A stretch of 64,000 bases of DNA from Paratissierella segnis (GTDB lineage: Bacteria > Bacillota > Clostridia > Tissierellales > Tissierellaceae): NCBI RefSeq assembly GCF_014385195.1, contig NZ_JACRTG010000029.1:104095-168094 (forward strand), given 5' to 3'. The notes under the pieces were generated by a model, which did not search any database, was not told where the DNA came from, and saw nothing but the letters and a program-made list of their open reading frames with translations. Below, one piece after another: positions 35,629-45,102 of the stretch (position 1 is its first letter; every line of letters begins with the position of its first letter). The translations under genes and the position numbers were made by a program.

Positions 35629-36590
35629 TGGTAGAACCTTTAATTTCCGCAAGAAATATTAAAAAATACTTTGATGTTGGAGAAGGCGTTTTAAAAGCAG
35701 TAGATGGCATAAGCTTTGATATATATGAAGGAGAAACCTTCGGTTTAGTAGGTGAATCAGGATGCGGTAAATCAACAGCAGGCAGGACTATAATTAGGCT
35801 GTATGATCCGACAGACGGCGAACTTTACTTCAATGGAAAGAACATATATGAATTGTCCAGACATGAAATGCAAGAAGCAAGACGTAATTTCCAAATGATA
35901 TTCCAAGACCCTTATGCATCTCTAAATCCTCGTATGACAGTTGAAGAAATAGTAGCAGAGCCATTGGATATACACGGGATATATAAAAATCACAAGGAAA
36001 GATACGAAAGGGTTATAGAACTATTGGAACTGGTAGGATTAAATGACGAACATGCAATGCGTTTCCCCCATGAATTCTCCGGCGGGCAACGTCAAAGAAT
36101 AGGCATAGCAAGAGCATTGGCTTTAAACCCTAAATTTATCGTCTGTGACGAGCCTATATCTGCACTTGATGTTTCTATCCAAGCGCAGGTTGTAAACCTT
36201 CTAAAAGAATTGCAGAAGGAGCTGGGGCTTACCTATATGTTCATAGCCCATGACTTATCAATGGTAAGATATATTTCCGATAGAGTCGGAGTTATGTACT
36301 TGGGACATATGATGGAACTGGCTCAATCTGAGGAACTATATATAAATCCAATCCATCCATATACCAGAGCATTGCTATCAGCCATACCTATACCTGATCC
36401 TGAAATTCAAAGAAACAGACAAAGGATCATGCTTGAAGGAGATGTGCCCAGTCCCATAAATCCTAAGCCGGGCTGCAGGTTTGTGGATAGATGTTCATAT
36501 GCAGTGCCAAAATGCAGAGAAACAACACCGGAATTCGAAGAAATTAAACCAAAGCATTTTGTAGCTTGTCATCGAGCGAGAGAAATATAA
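35628..36590 (+). CDS. oppF: Oligopeptide ABC ATPase OppF
   Basis: 320 residues. Walker A GESGCGKSTAGRT, signature FSGGQRQRIGIARALAL, Walker B FIVCDEPISALDVSIQ, and C-terminal PGCRFVDRCSYAVPKC. It forms the ATPase heterodimer with OppD. Last gene of the operon; a shared terminator follows. Confidence 0.95.
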   Translation: MVEPLISARNIKKYFDVGEGVLKAVDGISFDIYEGETFGLVGESGCGKSTAGRTIIRLYDPTDGELYFNGKNIYELSRHEMQEARRNFQMIFQDPYASLNPRMTVEEIVAEPLDIHGIYKNHKERYERVIELLELVGLNDEHAMRFPHEFSGGQRQRIGIARALALNPKFIVCDEPISALDVSIQAQVVNLLKELQKELGLTYMFIAHDLSMVRYISDRVGVMYLGHMMELAQSEELYINPIHPYTRALLSAIPIPDPEIQRNRQRIMLEGDVPSPINPKPGCRFVDRCSYAVPKCRETTPEFEEIKPKHFVACHRAREI

Positions 36591-36610
36591 GTCAATTCAC
36601 AGTATACATT

Positions 36611-36657
36611 GGGTTATATTAAGTAAAGTTATTTCATAACTTTACTTAATATAACCC
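36611..36657. terminator. Bidirectional terminator between oppF and murJ copy 2
   Basis: A near-perfect 22-bp stem beginning GGGTTATATTAAGTAAAG (36611-) and ending at 36657, with a 3-nt loop (TTC). Its left part is oppF trailer and its right part covers the last codons of the convergent murJ-like gene, whose stop (36629-36631) lies inside the stem. Confidence 0.85.
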
Positions 36658-38170
36658 TTACTTCATCCACCTTCATCAATAACAGCAACATAAAATAAAC
36701 TACAACTCCGGCAGCAACGGATGCCAATAGCATTATCATTTGAATTATCTTAGTTTGCGGAAGCAGAACCCCCGCCTTATAATATAAAAGATATACCACC
36801 ACACCCATTATAGCAGATGCTACTACTGTTTTAATCAATGCATAAAGCATCTTGGAATATCCTAAATGCCCAACTTTTTTCCTCAAATCTACAAATAACA
36901 ATAACGTCGTTATGGTTGCAGATATGCTCGTAGCCAAAGCAAGACCTTTATGTCCCATGGGTTTTATAAGTATTAGGTTTAATACGACATTCAATAAGAC
37001 TGCTATAACTCCATTTGTCATTGGAGTTTTTGTATCCTGAAAAGAATAAAATACTTTATTTAACATAAGACGCAAAGCAGAGCCTACCAAACCTAAAGAA
37101 TAAAATACAAGCGCTTCACTTGTCATTATAGTTGCATTTGGACTAAAAGCTCCCCTTTCAAAGAACAATTGTATCAAAGGTTTAGAAAGCAGAATAAGCC
37201 CAACTGTAGCAGGTACCGTAATTATAAGTATGATATTTATGCCTTGATTCAATATGTGTTTAACCTCATTCTTATTATCCTTCGAAAAAGCTTTAGATAA
37301 CATTGGAAATACTACAGTGGTAATAGCAGCTACAAATACACTTATAACCATGTCGTTGACTCTGGATGCATAAGATAATGCAGATATACTGCCCTCAATC
37401 AAATCTGACGCTAACGTTTTATCTATAATTACATTTATTTGTTGAACTGCAGAACCAACTAATACCGGCATTACCAGAGCAAATGCCTTTTTTATATATG
37501 GATCTTTAAAGTTTACATTTAAAGAATAGCTATACCCGGAATGTTTAACTGCCGGAGTTTGGATTAAAACTTGTGTAAATGAAGCCAATACACTTACAAA
37601 CATCAATGATGAAATATCACTGTTCTTAGCAAAAAAGAACAAATAAACTAAAAATACGAAATTGTATGGAATTCCCATTATAGCATGAGGACCAAATATT
37701 TGGGCGGACTGCAGATAGCCGGAAAATACATGTGTAAATCCTAAAAATATAATAATGGGTAATCCTATTCTGTTAAGTTTAACAGCAAGTAAAAATTGCT
37801 CTCCTTCAAAACCTTTAGCCAATATTTTTATTATGATAGGAGAAAATACAAAAGCAAAAATTGATAATATTAATGTTATGAAAAATACAATATTTAATAT
37901 ATTGTTTAAATATTTTAATTTTCCGTTCTTACCACGTTTCTCTTCTATTTCCGAAAAAATCGGTATCAATGTAGTATTGAGCGCTGACCCTATTGTCCCC
38001 ACTATAATTACCGTTGCGGTCATCGCAACAAAATATGTATCCGTTTCCATTCCCGAACCAAATCTTGACGCTATAAGCACTTCTCTGATAAAGCCTAACC
38101 CCTTACTGATAAGGGTAAACGCCGCTATCATCGCAGCTGTCTTGGCAACATGTTGTCCTTTGTTGTTCAT
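36629..38170 (-). CDS. murJ: MurJ/MviN-family lipid II flippase (copy 2)
   Basis: 513 residues, about 14 TM segments. It has AAFTLISKGLGFIREVLIASRFG at the N-terminus, TVGLILLSKPLIQLFFERGAF and NKVFYSFQDTKTPM, which follow canonical MurJ closely, more so than copy 1. Ribosome site AGAGGT. Convergent with oppF. The 3' end forms one arm of the shared terminator. Confidence 0.9.
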   Translation of the reverse strand: MNNKGQHVAKTAAMIAAFTLISKGLGFIREVLIASRFGSGMETDTYFVAMTATVIIVGTIGSALNTTLIPIFSEIEEKRGKNGKLKYLNNILNIVFFITLILSIFAFVFSPIIIKILAKGFEGEQFLLAVKLNRIGLPIIIFLGFTHVFSGYLQSAQIFGPHAIMGIPYNFVFLVYLFFFAKNSDISSLMFVSVLASFTQVLIQTPAVKHSGYSYSLNVNFKDPYIKKAFALVMPVLVGSAVQQINVIIDKTLASDLIEGSISALSYASRVNDMVISVFVAAITTVVFPMLSKAFSKDNKNEVKHILNQGINIILIITVPATVGLILLSKPLIQLFFERGAFSPNATIMTSEALVFYSLGLVGSALRLMLNKVFYSFQDTKTPMTNGVIAVLLNVVLNLILIKPMGHKGLALATSISATITTLLLFVDLRKKVGHLGYSKMLYALIKTVVASAIMGVVVYLLYYKAGVLLPQTKIIQMIMLLASVAAGVVVYFMLLLLMKVDEVRVILSKVMK

Positions 38171-38226
38171 CTATATTTACCTCTTCTAATTTGATATAAA
38201 GAATAATAGTATTATATCAAATCAAT

Positions 38227-38330
38227 GAACAATTCACAATTGCTTTCAATTCACAATGCACAGTTCACAGTTCACAATTGTTGGGGTCGAGCTTTGGAGT
38301 CTTAAAAATAAGAGAATTATCAAGTCCCTT
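38227..38330. repeat. Octamer array plus core fragment upstream of murJ copy 2
   Basis: Units of TTCACAAT/TTCACAGT at 38227-38280, then GTTGGGGTCGAGCTTTGGAG, the inverse of the core segment seen at 26189, 27308 and 45009. The rest of the gap to 38415 shows nothing recognisable. Confidence 0.75.
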
Positions 38331-38414
38331 CATTTTTCAAGACAGACTTTTATTGTGTAGTCAAAAGTTGCCTAGAAGATGAATCTAAAGGCTAAATGTT
38401 TAGCACAATTATTC

Positions 38415-38447
38415 AAAAAAATAGAATCCAAGTTCGGATTCTATTTT
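38415..38447 (-). terminator. Terminator of the SLH-like gene
   Basis: AAAATAGAATCC (38418-38429) pairs with GGATTCTATTTT (38436-38447); on the minus strand a T-run follows. It overlaps the stop codon. Confidence 0.85.
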
Positions 38448-39306
38448 AAGTAGTTCTTCTGATTGGTATTTTATTATAGCCATCCAGAATGAAATTATAT
38501 GGAGGATTTCCTAAAAAACGCTTATCTATCTCCATGGTAAGGGTTTTATAAGTTAAAACCTGTGATTGAATTGAATCGGCTTTTGGTGGAATTATATCCA
38601 TAAAGACCCTAAATCCATCCCTCTCTTTTCGTATTTTTTTTACACCCATGGAATACCCCGGAGTTGGAAAAGACTTGGTAATAGTAACCATTACCTTGTC
38701 ACTATTTTGTGTTATAATCAACTCTTCTTGATTATTGTATGATTGCACTATGCCCACTGTTTCAAAAGCTACGGTATTCATATGTTCCAATACCTCCTTA
38801 ACTCTATCCAGAATTATTATAGCCTCAGCTTGCGTCAAATTCCTATCGGGATTAAAAGTTGAATTATCTTCACCGACAATAATTCCGTTTTTATATAGTT
38901 CTCTTAATAATTCTATGCTATCAGTTGACATAGTATTAATATCTTTAAAAGGTAATTCTACATATTCAATATCATTAAACCGAATTTCTTTTAAGGCAGA
39001 ACCAATTCTATTGACCATCTGCTCCCTATTTAAACTGTTAAGGTCACCAACCGGGGAAATATCATAATCATTGTCCTTAAATAAAGATGCTAGGGACAAC
39101 ATAAAATCTTGCTCTGAAATATTTCCGTTCGGGTCAAATCTCTCAAAATTATCCTTTGCAAGATATGGGAAATAATATGCTAAAAACATCCTGTCTATCA
39201 TTTTGTTAGACCAATGATTGTCTAATTTTTCTAATGCATTTGCATGAACAATAGTTGAAGATAAAATCAAAAGTATAATAAGTAAAGTAATAGTGCGTCT
39301 TTTCAT
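38446..39306 (-). CDS. Secreted protein with SLH-like domains
   Basis: 286 residues with a signal peptide (MKRRTITLLIILLILSSTIV, cleavage near HA-NA). Two to three S-layer-homology-like units follow (HWSNKMIDRMFLAYYF, RFDPNGNISEQDFMLSLASL, NGIIVGEDNSTFNPDRNLTQ AEAI region), then an unrecognised C-terminal part of about 100 residues. SLH domains bind pyruvylated wall polymers. ATG 39306 follows AAGGGGG; the longer frame from 39327 has no such site. Confidence 0.78.
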   Translation of the reverse strand: MKRRTITLLIILLILSSTIVHANALEKLDNHWSNKMIDRMFLAYYFPYLAKDNFERFDPNGNISEQDFMLSLASLFKDNDYDISPVGDLNSLNREQMVNRIGSALKEIRFNDIEYVELPFKDINTMSTDSIELLRELYKNGIIVGEDNSTFNPDRNLTQAEAIIILDRVKEVLEHMNTVAFETVGIVQSYNNQEELIITQNSDKVMVTITKSFPTPGYSMGVKKIRKERDGFRVFMDIIPPKADSIQSQVLTYKTLTMEIDKRFLGNPPYNFILDGYNKIPIRRTT

Positions 39307-39388
39307 ATAAAAAACCCCCTTTTTCACCTATACTCATTATACCCACTAATGCAATGCATTAAAGTTACATTTTAGTTACAGATTTATC

Positions 39389-39456
39389 AATTCACAATTC
39401 ACAATTCACAGTTCACAATTCACAATTCACAGTTCACAGTTCACAATTCACAATTG
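39389..39456. repeat. Longest octamer array (TTCACAAT/TTCACAGT), about eight units
   Basis: Tandem 8-bp units alternating AATTCACA and AGTTCACA, between the SLH-like gene promoter side and the end of the GGDEF-EAL gene. No core motif is attached here. Confidence 0.9.
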
Positions 39457-39471
39457 AAAAGAGGAGATTCG

Positions 39472-41022
39472 TTAGGATACTACTTTACCCAGCTTCTCGA
39501 TTTCCATTGCAGATGCAGGTCTATGAATATAGAATCCTTGGGCATTTTCGCACCCCAATTCAAGCAGTAAATCATATTGTTCCTTAGTTTCAATTCCTTC
39601 AGCTATAATCTTTAAACCCAGAGCCTTTGCCAATTGAATCACACTTATAACGACTTTCCTTGAACTATCATCAGTATCAATACTCATGATAAAAGTCCTA
39701 TCAAGCTTTAAATAATCAATTTGCAAATCCTTAAGCCTAGCAAGAGAAGAATAGCCTGTACCAAAATCATCTATTGCAATTTCTACGCCCAATCTTTTTA
39801 ACTCAATAATATTTCTCTTGATATCATCTAAATCCTCAACAAAACCGGTTTCTGTTAATTCCAGAATCAATTCATTGCTGTCTATGTCATATTCCTTCAA
39901 TTTATTGTTTATTATACTTACTAAATCAGCAGATCTAAAGGATTTTGCAGAGATATTGATGCTTATCTTAGGTATTTTAAGCCCCATATTATTCCATACG
40001 CTTTTTTGTCTTAAAGCCTCATCAATTACATAGTCCGTAATATCTAATATTAAACTTGTATTTTCAACAACGGGGATAAAATTCATAGGAGGGACATTCC
40101 CTCTTTCAGGATGATTCCACCTTATCAAAGATTCCGCACTATGAAATTTACCTTTTTTAGTATCTTCTATCAATTGATAATTGAGTGTAAACTCATGTTT
40201 TGTAATTGCTCCTTTAACATCATTTAACAATGAAATATTGTCGACAAATTCTCTTTGAACATCTTCATTAAAATAGCAATAATTAGTTTTATTGTTGACT
40301 TTGCAATACTCCATAGAAATATTAGCGTTTTTTAACAATGAAATATAGTCGAAACCATCCTTAGGCATTAGTGCAATACCTATTGTAGTTGATATATAAA
40401 AATTTTTATTTTCATATATCCAAGGTTCTTTGATTTTTTCCTGAATATTTCTTACAATCTCCTCTACTTCATTCTTTGACTTTATATTGCATAGAATAAT
40501 AACAAATTCATCGTCACCCATTCTACAGATCAAATGTTTATTTCCCAGTAATTTTTTTAAATTCTCAGCAATATGTAATAGTAAACTATCACCTGCGTTA
40601 TGCCCTAAAGTATCATTAATGTGTTTTAGTCCATCAATATCAATATAAAGAAAAGCATAATTCCAATACTTACCTTGATTATTTATTATATTTTCAAATC
40701 TTTTTTCTAAATACCTCCTATTAGGAAGTCTTGTCAAAGTATCATATAATCCTATAATTTCGATAGTCTTTTCAAGCTCTTTGTTTTCCTGTATGATATC
40801 GTTTTTATCATCTGTTTTATCCATTTTCATAAGTTTGTTCATACTATGATAAACAAAAAAGAACAACATTAAAGAAGTTATAACAATAATCATAGAACCT
40901 TTGAGATCCAGAATTTCAGATGTTAACAATAAAATAAATTCGAATATAAAGTAAAAAACGGAAATCTTAATTGCTTCTTTGTATATAGGTTTATTGGTAT
41001 GTGGAAAACCTTCCCCTTTCAA
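39472..41022 (-). CDS. GGDEF-EAL c-di-GMP turnover protein
   Basis: 516 residues. Two TM segments (about 15-55), a GGDEF domain (about 95-255) with the active-site motif altered to RMGDDEFVIIL, and an EAL domain (about 265-510) with ESLIRWNHPERG, NISAKSF, LELTETG, AIDDFGTGYSSLARL and DYLKLDRTF. The EAL residues are largely intact, so phosphodiesterase activity is likely; the second Gly of GGDEF is Asp, so cyclase activity is doubtful. TTG start behind GGGGGG. Confidence 0.88.
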   Translation of the reverse strand: MKGEGFPHTNKPIYKEAIKISVFYFIFEFILLLTSEILDLKGSMIIVITSLMLFFFVYHSMNKLMKMDKTDDKNDIIQENKELEKTIEIIGLYDTLTRLPNRRYLEKRFENIINNQGKYWNYAFLYIDIDGLKHINDTLGHNAGDSLLLHIAENLKKLLGNKHLICRMGDDEFVIILCNIKSKNEVEEIVRNIQEKIKEPWIYENKNFYISTTIGIALMPKDGFDYISLLKNANISMEYCKVNNKTNYCYFNEDVQREFVDNISLLNDVKGAITKHEFTLNYQLIEDTKKGKFHSAESLIRWNHPERGNVPPMNFIPVVENTSLILDITDYVIDEALRQKSVWNNMGLKIPKISINISAKSFRSADLVSIINNKLKEYDIDSNELILELTETGFVEDLDDIKRNIIELKRLGVEIAIDDFGTGYSSLARLKDLQIDYLKLDRTFIMSIDTDDSSRKVVISVIQLAKALGLKIIAEGIETKEQYDLLLELGCENAQGFYIHRPASAMEIEKLGKVVS

Positions 41023-41055
41023 TTTGCAAAACCCCCCGGATGGTAATTATTATCA

Positions 41056-41084
41056 ATTATAATATATATAATATATATCGGCAA
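41056..41084 (-). promoter_or_regulatory. Promoter of the GGDEF-EAL gene
   Basis: Minus strand TTGCCG (41079-41084), 17-bp spacer, perfect TATAAT (41056-41061), 33 bp before the start codon. Confidence 0.65.
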
Positions 41085-41138
41085 TATTTAGAATATCTAA
41101 ATAGTATTTGAAAAAATTGGTAGAAAATATCAAAAGAC

Positions 41139-41171
41139 AATGCACAATTCACAATTCACAGTTCACAATTG
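41139..41171. repeat. Octamer array between livF and the GGDEF-EAL gene
   Basis: Three to four TTCACAAT/TTCACAGT units (starting GCACAATTCACAATTC). Confidence 0.85.
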
Positions 41172-41264
41172 AAAAGTTATTAGAAATTAAGAATTGTTAA
41201 AGAAGAAATCCCTCCACATTGATCGGGATGAACAAAGCAGAGGGCTTAGCTATTACCTATTTAC

Positions 41265-42011
41265 CTAATTTTCTCCTTTCTTCTGCTCACTATCAACTGT
41301 TTTCGCCTCTCCCAAATATGCCTCTTTCACCTTATCATTTAGAAGGAGTTCTTTTCCATTTCCCTCCAAGACCAATGACCCGGTTTCCAAGACATACCCA
41401 TAGTCTGCTATTTCCAGTGCCTTTTTAGCATTTTGTTCCACTAAAAGAATTGTATTTCCTTGCCTGTGAATTTCTTTTATAATTTCAAATATATCCCTTA
41501 CCAACAGAGGCGCCAATCCTAATGACGGTTCATCCAACATGAGAACTTTGGGTTTTACCATCAGTGCCCTTCCTACAGCGAGCATTTGTTGTTCTCCACC
41601 TGATAATGTTCCTGCCTTTTGCCAATTTCTCTCCTTAAGTATAGGGAACAAATCATATACCTTATTCATTTCATTATCAATCAAAGCTTTGTCCTTGATA
41701 GTATATGCACCGAGGATTAAATTTTCTTCAACCGTAAGATTTTCAAAGACCCTTCGCCCCTCAGGGCAAAGAGCTATCCCTTTCTTTACTATATCCATAG
41801 TATTTAAATTGGTCAGGTCCTCTCCGTCATACTTGACAGTACCTTCCGTCTTTTTTACAAGATTCATTATAGCTCTAAGGGTAGAAGACTTTCCTGCTCC
41901 ATTCGCTCCTATAAGTGTTACTATCTTGTTTTCCTCAATATTTAGATTGATCCCTCTTAATGCATTTATACCTCCATAGCTAACTTCCAAATTGCTGATT
42001 GTAAGCATCAT
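41265..42011 (-). CDS. livF: Branched-chain amino acid ABC ATPase LivF
   Basis: 248 residues. Walker A GANGAGKSSTLRAI, signature LSGGEQQMLAVGRAL, Walker B VLMLDEPSLGLAP. SLEVSYGGINALRGI-type N-terminus identifies LivF. The ATGATG start overlaps the livG stop codon. Last gene of the liv operon. Confidence 0.95.
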   Translation of the reverse strand: MMLTISNLEVSYGGINALRGINLNIEENKIVTLIGANGAGKSSTLRAIMNLVKKTEGTVKYDGEDLTNLNTMDIVKKGIALCPEGRRVFENLTVEENLILGAYTIKDKALIDNEMNKVYDLFPILKERNWQKAGTLSGGEQQMLAVGRALMVKPKVLMLDEPSLGLAPLLVRDIFEIIKEIHRQGNTILLVEQNAKKALEIADYGYVLETGSLVLEGNGKELLLNDKVKEAYLGEAKTVDSEQKKGEN

Positions 42012-42775
42012 TCCACCCCCAGATAAGCTTCTATAACCTTTTGGTCATTTTGGATTTCCAAAGGATTTCCTTCTTTTATTAAAATCCCGTGGTCAAGAAC
42101 ATAAATCCTTTCACATATTCCCATTACAACTTCCATATGATGTTCTATAAGGAATATAGTAAGCTTAAATTCCTTCTTAATATCCACAATAAATTCCATC
42201 AAATCTTGAGTTTCTTGAGGGTTCATGCCTGCAGCAGGCTCATCTAACAATAAGAGCTTGGGATCTGTAGCAAGCGCTCTGGCTATCTCAAGCCTTCTTT
42301 GCTTGCCATAGGGCAATGAAAAAGCCTTCTCATCTCTTTCTTCATATAATCCTACCTTTTCAAGAAGGTATCTGGATTTTTCAAATTGCTCTCTTTCCTC
42401 ACTTCTATATTTTGGAAGTCGCAATACCGCCGAAAAAACTCCTGAATCAAGTCTTAAGTGATTGCCGATAAAAACATTATCCATTACCGTCAATTCCTTA
42501 AAGAGCCTTATGTTCTGAAAAGTTCGACATATGCCTAGTTTAGCGATCTTATCCGGTCTTAACCCTGTGATATCTTCTTCATTCTCATTGACTTCATATA
42601 TTATGCTTCCAAGGGTTGGTTTATAAACCCCTGTAATCATGTTGAATATAGTAGTTTTACCAGCCCCATTAGGACCGATGAGCCCTACGATTTCTCCCTT
42701 GGATATGCTCGCATTGAATTGATTGACTGCGACTACTCCACCAAATTTCATAGTTATATTATCTATCTTTAGCAT
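42008..42775 (-). CDS. livG: Branched-chain amino acid ABC ATPase LivG
   Basis: 255 residues. Walker A GPNGAGKTTIFNMITG, GICRTFQNIRLFKELTVMDN and the signature-type segment LPYGKQRRLEIARALA, Walker B LLLLDEPAAGMNPQET. ATG 42775 follows GAGGGGAAG; it overlaps livM by 17 bp. Confidence 0.95.
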   Translation of the reverse strand: MLKIDNITMKFGGVVAVNQFNASISKGEIVGLIGPNGAGKTTIFNMITGVYKPTLGSIIYEVNENEEDITGLRPDKIAKLGICRTFQNIRLFKELTVMDNVFIGNHLRLDSGVFSAVLRLPKYRSEEREQFEKSRYLLEKVGLYEERDEKAFSLPYGKQRRLEIARALATDPKLLLLDEPAAGMNPQETQDLMEFIVDIKKEFKLTIFLIEHHMEVVMGICERIYVLDHGILIKEGNPLEIQNDQKVIEAYLGVE

Positions 42776-43823
42776 ATCTTCCCCTCGCTTTCTGTAGGGT
42801 AGATTTGAACACATTATCTTTTTTAAATATTATCACAATCATTAAAATCAAGGAGAATACAACCATTCTTAGCCCCGGCAATGCATTGGTGTGTATGGGT
42901 CCAATGTTAATAGGTTCATCCAAGAATCTCAATGCTTCCATTGCAACTGTAATTATAATAGCTGAAATGGCGGTACCCTTTATATTTCCCATTCCACCTA
43001 ATACAACAATCAATAGGATATTGAAAGTCAAACTAAATTTGAATAATGCAGGATCTATAGTCCCAATAGAAACAGCCAATAAACCTCCTCCAACTCCTGC
43101 GAAGAAGGAGCCTATGCTAAAACTCAAAACCTTATGCTTAAATAGATTGATGCCCATGCTTCTGGCAGCAACCTCATCTTCTCTGATAGATTTCAATGCC
43201 TTCCCATAGCTGCTTGACATCAGCGAGTACATAAATATAATGGTAAGAATGGCAAAACTCCAAGCCCAAAGGAGGTGATTCCTTGGAGGAATTCCTTTCA
43301 AACCCAATGCTCCATTGGTTATACTTTGGGTATTTGTAAACACAATCCTTATTATCTCTGAAAATCCTAATGTAGCTATTGCCAAATAGTCATCCGTAAG
43401 TTTTAATACGGGAGCTCCAATCAAAAATCCACATAATGCCGCTAAAAGTCCCCCCATCAATAAAGCAAAGATAAACCAAAGGAACTCACTGGCAGCAGGT
43501 GGTAAAAAAGGTATTTCCAACATCTTGAGATTTAATAAAAAAGGAACCATAGGTTTCATATAGAAATTCATTTCCTTCATCGCAACCGGCATAGTAAGTA
43601 TAGCAACCGTATATGCACCTATAGCCATGAAACCTGCATGCCCAAGAGTGAAAAGCCCTGTGAATCCATTTATTAAATTCATGCTTAATCCCAATATAAT
43701 ATATATTGCACATAAGTTTACTATTCTCTTCAAATAACTATCCAAGAACTTGTTCATCACGATTAAAGCAATAATAGTCAAACCGATTATTATCAGTGAT
43801 TTTATTAGATTATTATTTTTCAT
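42759..43823 (-). CDS. livM: Branched-chain amino acid ABC permease LivM
   Basis: 354 residues, about nine TM segments. LSMNLINGFTGLFTLGHAGFM, LTDDYLAIATLGFSEIIRIV, and SIREDEVAARSMGINLFKHK are LivM signatures. Ribosome site AAGGTG. It starts 3 bp after livH ends. Confidence 0.94.
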   Translation of the reverse strand: MKNNNLIKSLIIIGLTIIALIVMNKFLDSYLKRIVNLCAIYIILGLSMNLINGFTGLFTLGHAGFMAIGAYTVAILTMPVAMKEMNFYMKPMVPFLLNLKMLEIPFLPPAASEFLWFIFALLMGGLLAALCGFLIGAPVLKLTDDYLAIATLGFSEIIRIVFTNTQSITNGALGLKGIPPRNHLLWAWSFAILTIIFMYSLMSSSYGKALKSIREDEVAARSMGINLFKHKVLSFSIGSFFAGVGGGLLAVSIGTIDPALFKFSLTFNILLIVVLGGMGNIKGTAISAIIITVAMEALRFLDEPINIGPIHTNALPGLRMVVFSLILMIVIIFKKDNVFKSTLQKARGRYAKDR

Positions 43824-43826
43824 AGT

Positions 43827-44720
43827 CTACACCTTCTCCGCTTGTCTTTCTCCCATTAACCCTGTAGGCTTAACAAGAAGAATTATAATCAATAAAACAA
43901 ATGCAAATGCATCCCTATAGCCGGTTAAAGTCGGTAAAAATGCTATAATGAGAATTTCACCTAACCCCAATATAAACCCCCCGATTACAGCACCGGTAAT
44001 GTTGCCTATACCTCCGATTACCGCTGCTATAAAACATTTAAGTCCCGGCACTACACCCATAAGAGGCACAAGCTGAGGATATTTTATCCCCCACATTATT
44101 CCGCCGACTGCGGCTAAAAATGACCCTAAAAAGAAAGTAGTGGAAATAACTTTGTTGATATTGATTCCCATTAAACTAGCTGTTTCAAAGTCTTTTGAAA
44201 GGGCTCGCATTGCCATTCCTGTTTTAGTCTTTTGGATAATAAATGTTAAAGTCAACAATAGGATTATGGTGATGATTGGTATCACAATCGAAATTACTGC
44301 AATAGAGACTCCACCGATCTTTAATGTCCCGCTTAGCATTTTGGGGATAGGGAAAGCTTTAGGCCTTCCCCCAAATACTAAAGTTCCAAGGTTTTGTAAT
44401 AGAAATGATGCTCCTATTGCAGAGATGAGGACTGTAATTCTCGGTGAACCTCGCAAAGGTTTATATGCAAGTTTCTCCAATATTAGTCCCATTATTCCTG
44501 TTAGCACAGGTGCTAAAATAAAAACTGCCCACCATGGTAGGGATGTATAAACGATACCATAATAAGTCAGATATGCTCCTATCATAAAGATATCTCCATG
44601 GGCAAAATTTATAAGCCTCAATATACCATATACCATTGTATATCCTATAGCCATTAATGCATATAAACTGCCTAAGGAAGTACCATTTGCCAAGTGTTGC
44701 ATAAACTCAGAAACGCTCAT
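43827..44720 (-). CDS. livH: Branched-chain amino acid ABC permease LivH
   Basis: 297 residues. MAIGYTMVYGILRLINFAHG, TVLISAIGASFLLQNLG and SKDFETASLMGININKVIS mark LivH. ATG 44720 follows GGGGG; the longer frame from 44735 is not needed. A 350-bp repeat block separates it from livK. Confidence 0.93.
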   Translation of the reverse strand: MSVSEFMQHLANGTSLGSLYALMAIGYTMVYGILRLINFAHGDIFMIGAYLTYYGIVYTSLPWWAVFILAPVLTGIMGLILEKLAYKPLRGSPRITVLISAIGASFLLQNLGTLVFGGRPKAFPIPKMLSGTLKIGGVSIAVISIVIPIITIILLLTLTFIIQKTKTGMAMRALSKDFETASLMGININKVISTTFFLGSFLAAVGGIMWGIKYPQLVPLMGVVPGLKCFIAAVIGGIGNITGAVIGGFILGLGEILIIAFLPTLTGYRDAFAFVLLIIILLVKPTGLMGERQAEKV

Positions 44721-44741
44721 TGTATTTGCCCCCATTTCAAT

Positions 44742-45088
44742 TCAGTGAACAGTTCACAATTCACAGTTCACAATTCACAGTTCACAGTTCACAATTCACA
44801 ATGAAAAGATAGTAAAGGGTGAAGAACTAAGAGTTAAAAGACTCAAGATTGATGCTTTTGTCATTCTGAACATTAGTGAAGAATCCCATATTAGTATATA
44901 TTTAAAAAACAGTATGGATCCTTCGTTTTACTCAGGATGACATCAGCAGTAGATTCGGGTCTATAAAGACAGTATAATCGTTGCTATCGAAGAATCTCCT
45001 CTTTTAAGTCCCCAAAGTTCGACCTCAAAAACTCTTCACTCTTTATTCTTATCTCTTCACTGGTTTTAAATTGTGATTTGTGAATTGC
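44742..45088. repeat. 347-bp composite element between livK and livH with inverted terminal octamer arrays
   Basis: The left end (44747-44802) is seven TTCACAAT/TTCACAGT units; the right end (45068-45088) is the inverse, ATTGTGATTTGTGAATTG. The core holds TCATTCTGAACATTAGTGAAGAATCCCAT-like sequence, GGATCCTTCG, CTCAGGATGACATCAGCAGT and CCCCAAAGTTCGACC. It splits the liv operon between livK and livH. No gene. Confidence 0.8.
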
Positions 45089-45102
45089 TCTTTGAACTGT
45101 TT

